Assembly: GCA_049116315.1 (NCBI GenBank)
Contig: JAGDZD010000004.1
Span: forward strand, 500,064 to 564,063
Length of the DNA: 64,000 nt
Source: Thalassobius sp049116315
GTDB lineage: Bacteria > Pseudomonadota > Alphaproteobacteria > Rhodobacterales > Rhodobacteraceae
Direction: 5' to 3'
Below are positions 8,659-17,350 of this stretch, piece after piece. A program made the position numbers and the translations under genes. Each line of letters begins with the position of its first letter. Position 1 is the first letter of the stretch. The notes beneath the pieces are model-generated. The model made no database searches. It saw only the letters and a program-made list of their open reading frames with translations, and had not been told where the DNA came from.

Positions 8659-9549
8659 CTACGTTTCAACCCCACCGGAAATCAAACCGCGGCGCTCTTT
8701 CAGTGCGGCCGCCATGTGATCCACAAACAGCCGAACTCTTTTGGTCTTGCGCAGCTCACCATGTAGCAGCAACCAGATCCACCGGTTCGGTTCCAGTTGC
8801 GTGTGCGGCATCCGAACCAAATCCGGATCGTTTTCAGCATACATCGCCGGCAAATACCCAAAGCCCATGCCATTGCGGATCATTTCCCGCTGCATCCAGA
8901 CATTGCGCGAAACATGGCGCACTGTGGCTTTGGGATAGGCTGTGTTTTGCACATAGTTGCGGGCCTCTTCGGGGGTTGACCAACTGACCCATTCAAGGCC
9001 TTCGCCGTCCTTCTGTGCATTCAGCACGCGGGTTTCATAATAGGCTTTGGTGCAATAGATCCCGACATAGGTGCGGATGACTTTGCGCCCCACCACATCT
9101 TCGGTGACATCGTTGGCCAGACGGATCGACACATCCGCCTCAAGGCGGTTTAGGTCCTCAAACCGGTTTGTCACCGAAAAGCTTAGATCAATGTCGGGAT
9201 GCACCTTGCAAAAGTCGGCAAAAATTTCGGGTAGAATTGAATAGGCCATCGCGGGTGGCACCGACACACGGATCCGGCCTGCTTCTTGCGCATCCATCCC
9301 CATCAGCCGTGCCCGCGCCCCGTTCATCGCGATTTCGGCATTTTCAGCCAAAGGCAGCAGCTTTTCACCCGCCACCGTCAGCGCCATCCCGCCACGGGTG
9401 CGGTCAAACAAGCGCACGCCATAGTCCTGTTCAAGGGATTTGAGATGACGATCCACCGTCGCATGGGTGGCCCCCAAGTCCTGTGCTGCGCCGCGCAACG
9501 TCCCTTGACGGGCGATGGCCAGGAAATACGGCATTGCCGTCCAATCCAT
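8659..9549 (-). CDS. LysR-family transcriptional regulator
   Basis: The 296-residue protein has an N-terminal winged HTH (AMPYFLAIARQGTLRGAAQDL...) and a C-terminal periplasmic-binding-like effector domain. The start at 9547-9549 is chosen because AGGAG lies just upstream; an in-frame codon at 9588 would add 13 residues. It is divergent from the haloalkane-dehalogenase-like gene with about 114 bp between starts, the usual arrangement for a LysR regulator controlling its neighbour. The effector is unknown. Confidence 0.9.
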   Translation of the reverse strand: MDWTAMPYFLAIARQGTLRGAAQDLGATHATVDRHLKSLEQDYGVRLFDRTRGGMALTVAGEKLLPLAENAEIAMNGARARLMGMDAQEAGRIRVSVPPAMAYSILPEIFADFCKVHPDIDLSFSVTNRFEDLNRLEADVSIRLANDVTEDVVGRKVIRTYVGIYCTKAYYETRVLNAQKDGEGLEWVSWSTPEEARNYVQNTAYPKATVRHVSRNVWMQREMIRNGMGFGYLPAMYAENDPDLVRMPHTQLEPNRWIWLLLHGELRKTKRVRLFVDHMAAALKERRGLISGGVET

Positions 9550-9663
9550 AAAAACTCCTATCGGGCACGTAACGAATACTAACCACAATGTATAATTATT
9601 GGCGGTTTCGTATCAAAAATAAACCACTATCTGTGAGATGTCCAACACAGTTGAGGAAAACCC

Positions 9664-10617
9664 ATGAAACGAAGAACCCTATTGCAAAGCATGGCTGCGG
9701 TTTCACTTGTTCCCGCGCTGCCCCAGATGGCCAGTGCTGCACCGGCCGCTATGCCATATAGTAAGAAATTTGCGACGATCAACGGCCACCGCATGGCTTA
9801 TGTTGATCACGGCGAAGGTCGGCCGGTGGTTTTCTTCCACGGCAACCCAACATCCTCGTACCTGTGGCGCAATGTGATGCCTCACCTCGACAAAACCCAC
9901 CGGGTGATTGCCGTCGATATGTTGGGCATGGGGGACAGCGCCAAACCTGACCTCGCCTATAGCTATGATCTGCAGGCTGCGCATCTGCACGGGCTATTGG
10001 ATCAACTGGATTTGCAGGATGCGGTACTGGTGCTGCACGATTGGGGCGGCGCGCTTGGTTTTGACTATGCGATGAAAAACCCCGCGCGCGTGTCTGCTGT
10101 GGCCTTTATGGAAACCGTTGCGCCACCGGCCATGCCCTTTGAAAGCTACGAAGCCATGGGGCCCTTTGGCGAACTGTTTCGCGCATGGCGCACGCCTGAA
10201 GTTGGCGAAAAGATGATCCTAGAAGACAATATGTTCATCAACGAAATCCTCGCCAAACAAGGTGTCGCCACCCCGCTTAGTCCCGAAGTGGTGGCCCATT
10301 ACAACAGCTACTATCCAGATGCGGCAAGCCGCGCGCCCCTGCTGGCATGGCCGCGTGACGTCCCCATTGCTGGCGAACCTGCCAACACCGCCGCATTAAC
10401 CCAAAACATCGCCGGTTTTCTGACCACCAGTGAAATCCCCAAACTGTTGCTGCATGTGACACCGGGGGCGTTGATCCCACCGCCTGCGGTCGATTGGATG
10501 CAGGCCAATGTGCCCAACCTTCAGGTCAAACACCTCGGGCCTGGCGCACATTTTATCCAAGAAGATTACCCCGATGAAATCGGCACAGAAATCGCCAAAT
10601 GGCTGGCACAGGCTTAA
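9664..10617 (+). CDS. Exported haloalkane dehalogenase-like alpha/beta hydrolase
   Basis: The 317-residue protein resembles the HLD-II (DhaA/LinB-like) dehalogenases. The full catalytic pentad can be placed: nucleophile D126 in HDWGGALG, acid E150 in FMET, base H296 in GAHFIQED, and halide-stabilising N61 (HGNPTSSYLWRN) and W127. Unlike the cytoplasmic prototypes, it starts with MKRRTLLQ followed by a hydrophobic stretch ending MASAA, which looks like a Tat signal peptide. Cleavage of carbon-halogen bonds in the periplasm is therefore likely but inferred. It is divergent from a LysR regulator and followed 24 bp later by an SRPBCC gene. Confidence 0.88.
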   Translation: MKRRTLLQSMAAVSLVPALPQMASAAPAAMPYSKKFATINGHRMAYVDHGEGRPVVFFHGNPTSSYLWRNVMPHLDKTHRVIAVDMLGMGDSAKPDLAYSYDLQAAHLHGLLDQLDLQDAVLVLHDWGGALGFDYAMKNPARVSAVAFMETVAPPAMPFESYEAMGPFGELFRAWRTPEVGEKMILEDNMFINEILAKQGVATPLSPEVVAHYNSYYPDAASRAPLLAWPRDVPIAGEPANTAALTQNIAGFLTTSEIPKLLLHVTPGALIPPPAVDWMQANVPNLQVKHLGPGAHFIQEDYPDEIGTEIAKWLAQA

Positions 10618-10641
10618 CACGGCCCAACGAAAGGACCCCCG

Positions 10642-11112
10642 ATGCCCAAAGTATCTATAAAACGCACCGTCAATGGTACCCTCGAAGAGGTCTGGAACGC
10701 GTGGGATGACTTCGCTGCGATCGACAAGTTCAACCCAAATTTGAACAAATCTTTCCTGATCAATGAAAGCAAGGCCACCGGCCTTGGTGCTGAACGTCAA
10801 TGCGATCTGTCGGATGGCAAAAACTATATCCGCGAGCGCGTGATCGAATATGTGCCGCATCAGAAAATCAAAGTGGACATCTTTGATGGCACCATGCCGT
10901 TGAAGCGGGCCTTGGCCCTGATCCAGATGCGCAAAGTTGGACCCAATGTCACCGAGGTCGAATTCGAAATGGAATTCGAACCCAAAATGGGCCTGTTGGG
11001 CAAATTGATGGTGCCGCTGATGAAACCTCAGTTCCGCAAGCTGCTTGGAAAGCTGCTGGACGGCAACAAAGCTTTTGTCGAACATGGCACCACAATCACC
11101 CGCGCAGCGTGA
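10642..11112 (+). CDS. SRPBCC family protein
   Basis: The 156-residue protein has the START-like pattern (VSIKRTVNGTLEEVWNAWDDF at the N-terminus and a long C-terminal helix). The family binds hydrophobic ligands in a cavity. It lies 24 bp after the dehalogenase-like gene and is probably co-transcribed with it. A 9-bp inverted repeat follows at 11128-11156. The ligand is unknown. Confidence 0.82.
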   Translation: MPKVSIKRTVNGTLEEVWNAWDDFAAIDKFNPNLNKSFLINESKATGLGAERQCDLSDGKNYIRERVIEYVPHQKIKVDIFDGTMPLKRALALIQMRKVGPNVTEVEFEMEFEPKMGLLGKLMVPLMKPQFRKLLGKLLDGNKAFVEHGTTITRAA

Positions 11113-11127
11113 CAAATTAACACAAAT

Positions 11128-11156
11128 CAGGCGAGCAGAGCACTTTCGCTCGCCTG
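11128..11156 (+). terminator. Terminator-like hairpin after the SRPBCC gene
   Basis: Perfect 9-bp arms CAGGCGAGC and GCTCGCCTG flank an 11-nt loop. Only TTAG follows, so termination is uncertain, but it sits at the end of the dehalogenase-SRPBCC unit. Confidence 0.5.
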
Positions 11157-11238
11157 TTAGCGGTATCCCACGGTATACAGCATTGCAGTTTGCCGCTTTT
11201 AGGGTATGACACTCGGGACAAATTTACCGGAGGTCACG

Positions 11239-12633
11239 ATGGCGAACACCCGCACCGAAACCGATAGCTTCGGCCCACTCGAAGTTCCTGCAGACAAATA
11301 TTGGGGCGCGCAGACACAGCGCTCGATCATCAACTTCCCAATTGGATGGGAACGTCAGCCAGTGCCGATCATCCGCGCTTTGGGCGTGGTGAAAAAAGCC
11401 TGTGCGCAGGCCAACAAAGAATTGGGCAACATGGAGCCCAAAGTTGCCGACGCAATCATCGCCGCCGCTGGCGAAGTGATCGAAGGCAAGTTTGACGACA
11501 ACTTCCCCTTGGTTGTTTGGCAGACCGGTTCGGGCACACAATCGAACATGAACTCGAACGAGGTCATTTCCAACCGTGCCATCGAAATGCTGGGCGGCGA
11601 GATGGGATCGAAATCACCCGTTCACCCCAACGATCACTGCAATATGGGTCAGTCGTCAAACGACACCTTCCCAACCGCAATGCATGTTGGCATCGCAATG
11701 CAGGCCCGTGACGTATTGCTGCCCGGTTTGAACAAACTGGCCGCCGCACTGGAAGCCAAATCTGATGAGTTCAAAGACATCATCAAGATCGGCCGCACCC
11801 ACACCCAAGACGCGACCCCTCTGACCCTTGGTCAGGAATTTGGCGGTTACGCGCATCAGGTGCGCAAGGGCATTGCCCGTGTTGAGGCCTGCTTGCCCGA
11901 TATCTATGAATTGGCACAGGGTGGCACCGCGGTTGGCACCGGTTTGAACACCCAAAAAGGCTGGGCTGAAATGGTTGCGGCCAATATGGCCGAGATCACA
12001 GATCTGCCTTTTGTCACCGCCCCCAATAAGTTCGAAGCATTGGCCGCGCATGACGCGATGGTCATGTTCTCGGGCGCGCTGAAAACTGTCGCAGCGTCGC
12101 TGTTTAAAATTGCCAATGACATGCGGTTGCTGGGCTCTGGTCCACGTTCGGGTCTGGGCGAATTGATCCTGCCAGAAAACGAGCCAGGCTCGTCCATCAT
12201 GCCGGGCAAAGTGAACCCAACCCAAGCCGAAGCGCTGACCATGGTCTGTGCCCATGTGATGGGCAATGACGCCGCCGTGGGCATGGCCGGCAGCCAAGGT
12301 CACTTTGAGCTGAACGTTTATAACCCGATGATGAGCTATAACGTGCTGCAGTCGATGCAGCTGCTGGGTGACAGCGCCTCGGCCTTTACCGACAACATGG
12401 TTGTGGGCACCAAAGCCAACGAAGAGCGGATCGACAAGTTGATGAAAGAAAGCCTGATGCTGGTCACCGCACTGGCCCCCACCATCGGCTATGACAACGC
12501 AACCAAGGTTGCCAAAACCGCGCATAAAAACGGCACCACTTTGAAAGAAGAAGCCATTGCACTGGGCTTTGTTGACGAAGAAACTTTTGACAAAGTTGTG
12601 CGCCCCGAACAAATGATCGGTCCAAAAGACTGA
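11239..12633 (+). CDS. fumC: Fumarate hydratase, class II
   Basis: The 464-residue protein has the aspartase/fumarase signature GSSIMPGKVNPTQ and the substrate motifs SSNDTFPTAMH and GRTHTQDATP. It hydrates fumarate to malate in the TCA cycle as an iron-independent homotetramer. ATG 11239 follows GGAGGTCACG; an in-frame upstream codon at 11206 is less likely. A GC-rich terminator follows at 12660. The gene starts 126 bp after the SRPBCC gene and is not obviously part of that unit. Confidence 0.96.
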   Translation: MANTRTETDSFGPLEVPADKYWGAQTQRSIINFPIGWERQPVPIIRALGVVKKACAQANKELGNMEPKVADAIIAAAGEVIEGKFDDNFPLVVWQTGSGTQSNMNSNEVISNRAIEMLGGEMGSKSPVHPNDHCNMGQSSNDTFPTAMHVGIAMQARDVLLPGLNKLAAALEAKSDEFKDIIKIGRTHTQDATPLTLGQEFGGYAHQVRKGIARVEACLPDIYELAQGGTAVGTGLNTQKGWAEMVAANMAEITDLPFVTAPNKFEALAAHDAMVMFSGALKTVAASLFKIANDMRLLGSGPRSGLGELILPENEPGSSIMPGKVNPTQAEALTMVCAHVMGNDAAVGMAGSQGHFELNVYNPMMSYNVLQSMQLLGDSASAFTDNMVVGTKANEERIDKLMKESLMLVTALAPTIGYDNATKVAKTAHKNGTTLKEEAIALGFVDEETFDKVVRPEQMIGPKD

Positions 12634-12659
12634 TATTGTTCAAACAGTTAAGTGGGAAT

Positions 12660-12690
12660 GGGCGATCCTTTGGGTCGCCCTTTTCTGTTT
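12660..12690 (+). terminator. Rho-independent terminator after fumC
   Basis: Nine-base arms (12660-12668 and 12672-12680) close on a TTT loop and are followed by TTTTCTGTTT. Confidence 0.85.
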
Positions 12691-12762
12691 GGGTGGTCAC
12701 AATTGGCGACGGAATCCAGCCCAGGCCGCGTTCTATCTTACACACACCAAAGGAGACCAAAG

Positions 12763-13077
12763 ATGAAACGCACCCTTGTGACCCTGACACTCGTTGGCCT
12801 GATTGCCACACCCGTTTTTGCCCAAAGCAGCCAAGGCCCACGCGGCCAGCGCCCCACCGATAAGATCGCGGCAGATCTGGGCATTCAGGAACAAGAGTTT
12901 GTCGCGTGTTTTGCAGAGGTACGCCCTGATCCCGGCAAGGCCCCGTCTGGTGCGCGTCAACATGCCAACAAAGCGGTCTTATTGCCCTGCCTACAAAACG
13001 CCAACGCCGCGATCACCAATGATCTGCTGGACAGTGTCATGGATCGCTATCGCCCCGAAGGCCCGATGCGCAACTGA
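12763..13077 (+). CDS. Small exported protein of unknown function
   Basis: The 104-residue product starts at an ATG preceded by AAAGGAGACCAAAG. It has a clean signal peptide (MKRTLVTLTLVGLIATPVFAQ) and a mature part with two cysteines (FVACFAEV and LLPCLQN) that could form a disulfide. No known domain is recognised. It follows the fumC terminator and precedes three small genes on the same strand. Confidence 0.75.
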   Translation: MKRTLVTLTLVGLIATPVFAQSSQGPRGQRPTDKIAADLGIQEQEFVACFAEVRPDPGKAPSGARQHANKAVLLPCLQNANAAITNDLLDSVMDRYRPEGPMRN

Positions 13078-13119
13078 TTTAGGATAGGCAAATCCAGCCT
13101 GCGGGCCTAAACTTACCCC

Positions 13120-13293
13120 ATGAGTAAAGTTGTGAACCTCAATAAGGCCCGCAAAGCCAAAGTCCGCGCAGAGAAAACGCAGCGGGCCTCGCAGAACGCC
13201 GTAAAATTTGGGCGCACGAAGGCTGAGCGCAAGGCCGCGGAGGCCGCGCAAAGCAAACAGACACGCACACTGGATGGAAAGAAGTTGGAATGA
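13120..13293 (+). CDS. DUF4169-like small basic protein
   Basis: A 57-residue, very Lys/Arg/Ala-rich product beginning MSKVVNLNKARKAKVRAEK. It resembles the DUF4169 proteins found beside fumC in Rhodobacterales. Its TGA (13291-13293) overlaps the ATG (13290-13292) of the next gene as ATGA, implying translational coupling. The composition suggests nucleic-acid binding, but no function is known. Confidence 0.75.
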   Translation: MSKVVNLNKARKAKVRAEKTQRASQNAVKFGRTKAERKAAEAAQSKQTRTLDGKKLE

Positions 13294-13505
13294 GCCGGCC
13301 AATCAAACGCTCTTTGACCCTGCGCGGACATCGCACCAGCGTCTCGTTAGAGGATGACTTCTGGACGGCGTTTCGTGAGATTGCCGTGGCGGAAAACATC
13401 GCCATCAATGCATTGGCTGCGCAGATTGATGACACCCGTGGGCTTGAGATGGGTCTGGCCAGCGCCATTCGGTTGTATGTTCTGCGGTATTTCAGAAAAT
13501 CTTAA
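13290..13505 (+). CDS. Ribbon-helix-helix protein
   Basis: The 71-residue protein carries a ribbon-helix-helix pattern: the strand RTSVSLED followed by two helices around DFWTAFREIAVAENIAINALAAQI. It is a likely DNA-binding protein or a small partner. The ATG overlaps the stop of the DUF4169-like gene, so the two are probably made together. Confidence 0.82.
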   Translation: MSRPIKRSLTLRGHRTSVSLEDDFWTAFREIAVAENIAINALAAQIDDTRGLEMGLASAIRLYVLRYFRKS

Positions 13506-13522
13506 CCAATTGAGAGTGAATT

Positions 13523-13771
13523 GTGGGCATGCCCCACCCCACGCCCCCTCTCACCCCAGATCAATGGCTGCTGCACCTCTTTAGCAGCAAAGCTGCCCGC
13601 ACCGGCGGCGTTGTCCGGCGCGCAATCCGCAACATCGACCAGTTCTATGGGCGCGAAGCGTTTTTGGCAGAGATCGATCGGCGGGGGTACCACGTGGTCG
13701 AAAACTCAGACCAATGGGTGATCTTCTGCAATCAAGAGCCTGTACGCTTTCCACATGACGACGTTTTCTGA
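13523..13771 (+). CDS. Conserved small protein of unknown function
   Basis: The 82-residue product has a helical N-terminal half (PDQWLLHLFSSKAARTGGVVRR) and a beta-rich C-terminus ending VIFCNQEPVRFPHDDVF. The frame starts at GTG 13523, or at ATG 13529. No domain is recognised. It follows the ribbon-helix-helix gene by 17 bp. Confidence 0.65.
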   Translation: MGMPHPTPPLTPDQWLLHLFSSKAARTGGVVRRAIRNIDQFYGREAFLAEIDRRGYHVVENSDQWVIFCNQEPVRFPHDDVF

Positions 13772-13815
13772 CAGAAAACGGATCAGAAAATGCACATTTT
13801 CTGGAGCGGAATTTT

Positions 13816-15198
13816 TCAAATTCCGGGGCGGCGATGGGTCAGGCGCACAAAAATCCCGTCTTTGCCGCGCACGGTTAGGTGGGCGACAGGTTCTGCCACT
13901 GCGCCTTTGACCAGTTCAAACCGGTAGGCTTGGACCAATTGCGCCAGCAATGTCACCCCTTCGACCATGGCAAAACCAGCGCCAGTGCAGACCCTTTGAC
14001 CGGCTGAAAACGGAATATACGCGTCCCGCAGGCAGGCCTTGCCGTTTTCAGTTTCAAACCGGGTCGGATCAAACCCATCGGGGTTGTCCCACAGCCTCTC
14101 GTGGCGGTGCAGGTGCCAAGGGCTTAACACCACTTGGCTGCCTTCTGCGACGCGGCGGGCGCGAAACTCTTCTTGCTGTGCGGCCTCGCGCACCATCATC
14201 GGCACCGGGGGATAGAGCCGCAGGGTTTCCCGGAACACATCCCGCGTGACTTTAAGTTTGGCCATATCGGCAAAACTCATCTCGCCGTTGGCCAAGAACC
14301 AGGTCTCTTCTGCGATCTGATCTTGCCATTCCGGATACATCGCCAACAGATAAAGCGCCCAAGCCAGAGCCGACGCGCTGGTCTCGTGGCCTGCAAGAAA
14401 GAAGATTGCCACCTGATCGACCATTTCTTCGGTGTCAAACAGATCCCCACTTTCGGGGTCTTTGGTGGTCATGATTTTGGTTGCCAAGTCGTTTGGCGCG
14501 GTTCCAGCTTGGATGTCGGCCATACGTGCGGTTGTCAGATTGGCGATCAGCTGGCGGATCACCTTTGCGGTCTGGGTGGTTTTCTTGCGGTGAAATCGCG
14601 GCATCCATGCAGGCAGTCGCACAAAGGCCCCAAGGTTCAGCATGGGTTGGGTGCGTTGATGTTCACGGAACTGGTCAAACACCTCGCTGGCGATCTCATG
14701 TTCAATCGGGATCGAGAACAGCGTGCGAAAGATCACATCGGCGGCGGCGTGGCTGGTGTGAGATTCGATCTCGACCGCAACACCATCCGCTAAGGGTTGC
14801 AAGCGCGCCACCGCGGCGGCCCCTGCATCGCGAATGGCTGGAAAAGCTTCGCGCAGTCGCCCCCGCTCGAACGCGGGATCAATGATACGCCGTTGCTTTT
14901 TCCAAGCCTCTCCGTTGGTGAGAAAGACAGAGTTTCCCAGCAAGGGGCGCAGGCCTTCGCTGACCCGGCTGGATTTTGGAAAATCATCTGGGCGTTGTTT
15001 TAGGACGGTGCGGACCAGTTCTGGGTCATTGCACAGATAAGAGCGAAAGAAAGGTGTGCGAAACTCGGCCATCCATGCGCGATAGAGCTTGGCGGGCTGC
15101 GCCGAGAGGATATCTTCGCGAAAGAGCCGCATATAGCGCCACAGGGACACGCGTTTGGGCCGCGCCTTAGGTTTTGGGGGGAGAGGCTGCTCACTCAT
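13816..15198 (-). CDS. Cytochrome P450
   Basis: The 460-residue protein has the P450 hallmarks: I-helix AGHETSASALAW, K-helix ETLR (ExxR), and the haem loop FSAGQRVCTGAGFAM whose Cys is the axial ligand. It would be a monooxygenase needing external ferredoxin or flavodoxin partners, none of which is adjacent. The frame is open to 15459, but ATG 15196-15198, which overlaps the end of the upstream hydrolase gene by eight bases, gives a normal P450 length. The substrate is unknown; the HETSASAL I-helix is common in bacterial fatty-acid or lipid-acting P450s. Confidence 0.93.
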   Translation of the reverse strand: MSEQPLPPKPKARPKRVSLWRYMRLFREDILSAQPAKLYRAWMAEFRTPFFRSYLCNDPELVRTVLKQRPDDFPKSSRVSEGLRPLLGNSVFLTNGEAWKKQRRIIDPAFERGRLREAFPAIRDAGAAAVARLQPLADGVAVEIESHTSHAAADVIFRTLFSIPIEHEIASEVFDQFREHQRTQPMLNLGAFVRLPAWMPRFHRKKTTQTAKVIRQLIANLTTARMADIQAGTAPNDLATKIMTTKDPESGDLFDTEEMVDQVAIFFLAGHETSASALAWALYLLAMYPEWQDQIAEETWFLANGEMSFADMAKLKVTRDVFRETLRLYPPVPMMVREAAQQEEFRARRVAEGSQVVLSPWHLHRHERLWDNPDGFDPTRFETENGKACLRDAYIPFSAGQRVCTGAGFAMVEGVTLLAQLVQAYRFELVKGAVAEPVAHLTVRGKDGIFVRLTHRRPGI

Positions 15199-16402
15199 CT
15201 GCACATGAGGTGTATTTGGACACCGCCTCTTCTTTTCTTGAGCCTGAGGGCTGGCGATGGGCAAATCGCGCCCCAAGGGTCTGCGGCCCGGCCGTGATGC
15301 GGAAATAGTCATAATCCCCGGGCACATCAAAAGCGCAAAGATATTGGAAATGCAGGCGGAAAAACCGCCAGCGCAGCTCTTTCCAGCGCTCAGGGCTGAG
15401 CGTTTGGGTAAAGGCTGCTGATAGAACCAGTGGCCAAGCTTTGTCTGGTCCAGCCACACCGCTCACCGCCACAGGGTCGCAAAGGGCAAAGGCACAGCCA
15501 TCCCCGGGCGCGGTCACATCGAGCCAATACACTTCAGAACGGGCTGACAAATAGCGTAAATCCCGCCGCAGCCGATCTGCCTTGGGCAGGAAGGACACCA
15601 TTGGCACAACTTGTCCCAACGACAAGAAACTAAGGCGCGGCCCTTCGCTTGGTGCGCCACCTTCACGGATCAAATCCGACAGGATCGACACCGCCAGATG
15701 GGCGCCAGAAGAATGGCCGACCACCAGCACCTCGTCCACATCAGTTTGTAAAGCGGCTGTAATCAGGTCCTTGAATTCAGCAATCCGGGCTTCCAATTCG
15801 GGTGGGTTTGATCCTTTGGTGCGCGCCGAATAGGCATAATCATGCATCAGATAATAGGCAAAGAACTTGCCATCTTGCTTGCGAAACCACGTTAAAACCA
15901 ACGGGATCACACCCAATCCCAACAGGCTAGCCCAAGGATGCAGCAGACCCAGCAACCGGGCCGCCCCCCACGCCAGCGCCAGCGCAACGGCCAGTTGAAC
16001 CAGCAAGAACACCACCGGGTAAAGCGCCGCAATCACCGGCCCCTTGCGCAGTTTCATCAACCGCCAAAGCGCGCCAGACCCAATATAGGTCCAAGCGGTT
16101 CGCGCCAGTTGCACATAGGTCGAAACAATCCCCTGATCCATGCTGTCGCGCACCAGATCCGCCCAATACAGCACCTCGACATCGGCAGTGACCGATTGCT
16201 CTTCGATCAGGGCATTCACATGCCAGCCATAGGGGCCTTTGGTGGTTTTTGCCTTTAGACCAATCTCATAGCCCGAAATCTCGGCTTGAGCCGCAGACTC
16301 CTTGCGGTACAGCTCGCGGTAGCGTCTGGGATGGATGGGATCGTACCCGGGGATATAAAACACCCGGCGCGTCCGAACATATGTAGAATCTGTGCTGCTC
16401 AT
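15191..16402 (-). CDS. Membrane-associated alpha/beta hydrolase-like protein
   Basis: The 403-residue protein begins with YIPGYDP, typical of the first strand of an alpha/beta hydrolase. It has two hydrophobic segments at about 123-170 and then a nucleophile elbow GHSSGAH near residue 228. The membrane pair splits the hydrolase fold, so the active site is probably at the cytoplasmic membrane surface. The 3' end overlaps the P450 start by eight bases, suggesting coupled synthesis and linked substrates, perhaps lipids. No characterised homologue is recognised. Confidence 0.75.
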   Translation of the reverse strand: MSSTDSTYVRTRRVFYIPGYDPIHPRRYRELYRKESAAQAEISGYEIGLKAKTTKGPYGWHVNALIEEQSVTADVEVLYWADLVRDSMDQGIVSTYVQLARTAWTYIGSGALWRLMKLRKGPVIAALYPVVFLLVQLAVALALAWGAARLLGLLHPWASLLGLGVIPLVLTWFRKQDGKFFAYYLMHDYAYSARTKGSNPPELEARIAEFKDLITAALQTDVDEVLVVGHSSGAHLAVSILSDLIREGGAPSEGPRLSFLSLGQVVPMVSFLPKADRLRRDLRYLSARSEVYWLDVTAPGDGCAFALCDPVAVSGVAGPDKAWPLVLSAAFTQTLSPERWKELRWRFFRLHFQYLCAFDVPGDYDYFRITAGPQTLGARFAHRQPSGSRKEEAVSKYTSCADE

Positions 16403-16452
16403 GCGTGGTCTCTTAACGCCACTCTAGCGCAGATTTATGGCATGAACAGGGC

Positions 16453-17211
16453 TTATCCGAGCAAAGCCAGTGCGGGGAAGGTTTCCAACAACCAATAGGA
16501 GAAGGCCGAAAAGCCGCCTGTGAGCATCAGCAAGCCAATGGTCCACAACAAAAGGCCCATCACCCGTTCGATTTGCTCCATGTGGCGCTTCATCCACGCC
16601 AATGTGCCCCCCAACCGGGGCAAGAAGGCCGCGACCAGCAAGAAAGGGATCCCCAGACCGGCCGCATAAACCGCCAACAACAAGGTGCCCTTGGTGATCG
16701 ATGCTTCTGACGCTGCCAATGACAAAATGGCCCCCAACTGTGGGCCAATGCAGGGGGTCCATCCAAAGGCAAAGGCCAAGCCCAAGACATAGGCCCCAAA
16801 AGCAGAGCCGCCGCGATCACCGGCATCCAAACGCGCCTCACGATCCAGAAACCCAATGCGATACACGCCAACAAAATGTGCGCCAAAGATCATCACCAGA
16901 ATGCCCGCAAGGGTGTTGAACATCGACTGGTACTGCAAAAACATGCTGCCAATCATCGAGGCGGTGAAGCCTAGGAACAAGAACACCGTCGATAGGCCAA
17001 GCACAAAGAACAGCGCGGGCAACATCGCTTTGTTGCGGCTTTTGCCTTCGCTCAGATCCCCCAAGGAAACGCCACTCATATAGGCCAAATAGGGCGGCAC
17101 AATGGGCAAGACACAGGGGCTTAGAAACGACAGCATCCCCGCCACAAGTGACACGATGACCGCGGGCAACAAGGCCGCGTCGATAATATTGAGTGCTTCG
17201 AATCCTAACAT
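16453..17211 (-). CDS. ccdA: Cytochrome c biogenesis protein CcdA
   Basis: The roughly 252-residue membrane protein has six predicted helices and the two conserved membrane cysteines in SFLSPCVLPIVPP and FGWTPCIGPQLG. CcdA carries reducing equivalents from thioredoxin across the membrane for cytochrome c maturation and related thiol reduction. The frame is open to 17235; the start at 17211 (MLGFEALNIIDA) fits the family best but lacks a clear ribosome-binding site. It precedes the membrane hydrolase gene by 50 bp on the same strand. Confidence 0.9.
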   Translation of the reverse strand: MLGFEALNIIDAALLPAVIVSLVAGMLSFLSPCVLPIVPPYLAYMSGVSLGDLSEGKSRNKAMLPALFFVLGLSTVFLFLGFTASMIGSMFLQYQSMFNTLAGILVMIFGAHFVGVYRIGFLDREARLDAGDRGGSAFGAYVLGLAFAFGWTPCIGPQLGAILSLAASEASITKGTLLLAVYAAGLGIPFLLVAAFLPRLGGTLAWMKRHMEQIERVMGLLLWTIGLLMLTGGFSAFSYWLLETFPALALLG

Positions 17212-17285
17212 GATGCTGTGATAGGCCATCCGCACCGCAAGGTCACTTGACGAGATGTCACAACTCTGTGGAAAGCTGCAACAAT

Positions 17286-17325
17286 TCCAAAAAAGAACGC
17301 CGCGTAGATCCTACGCGGCGTTCTT
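17286..17325 (-). terminator. Strong rho-independent terminator after rne
   Basis: Perfect 15-bp arms (17293-17307 and 17311-17325) close on a three-base loop. On the minus strand they run into a T-tract. It separates rne from ccdA. Confidence 0.92.
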
Positions 17326-17350
17326 ATTCAATCACAGAGGGGGAGCAGGC

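Noticed and set aside
11656..12612. 318-codon minus-strand ORF inside fumC
   Set aside because: Antisense shadow of fumC, rich in His/Gln/Arg as expected from reverse-complemented coding sequence.
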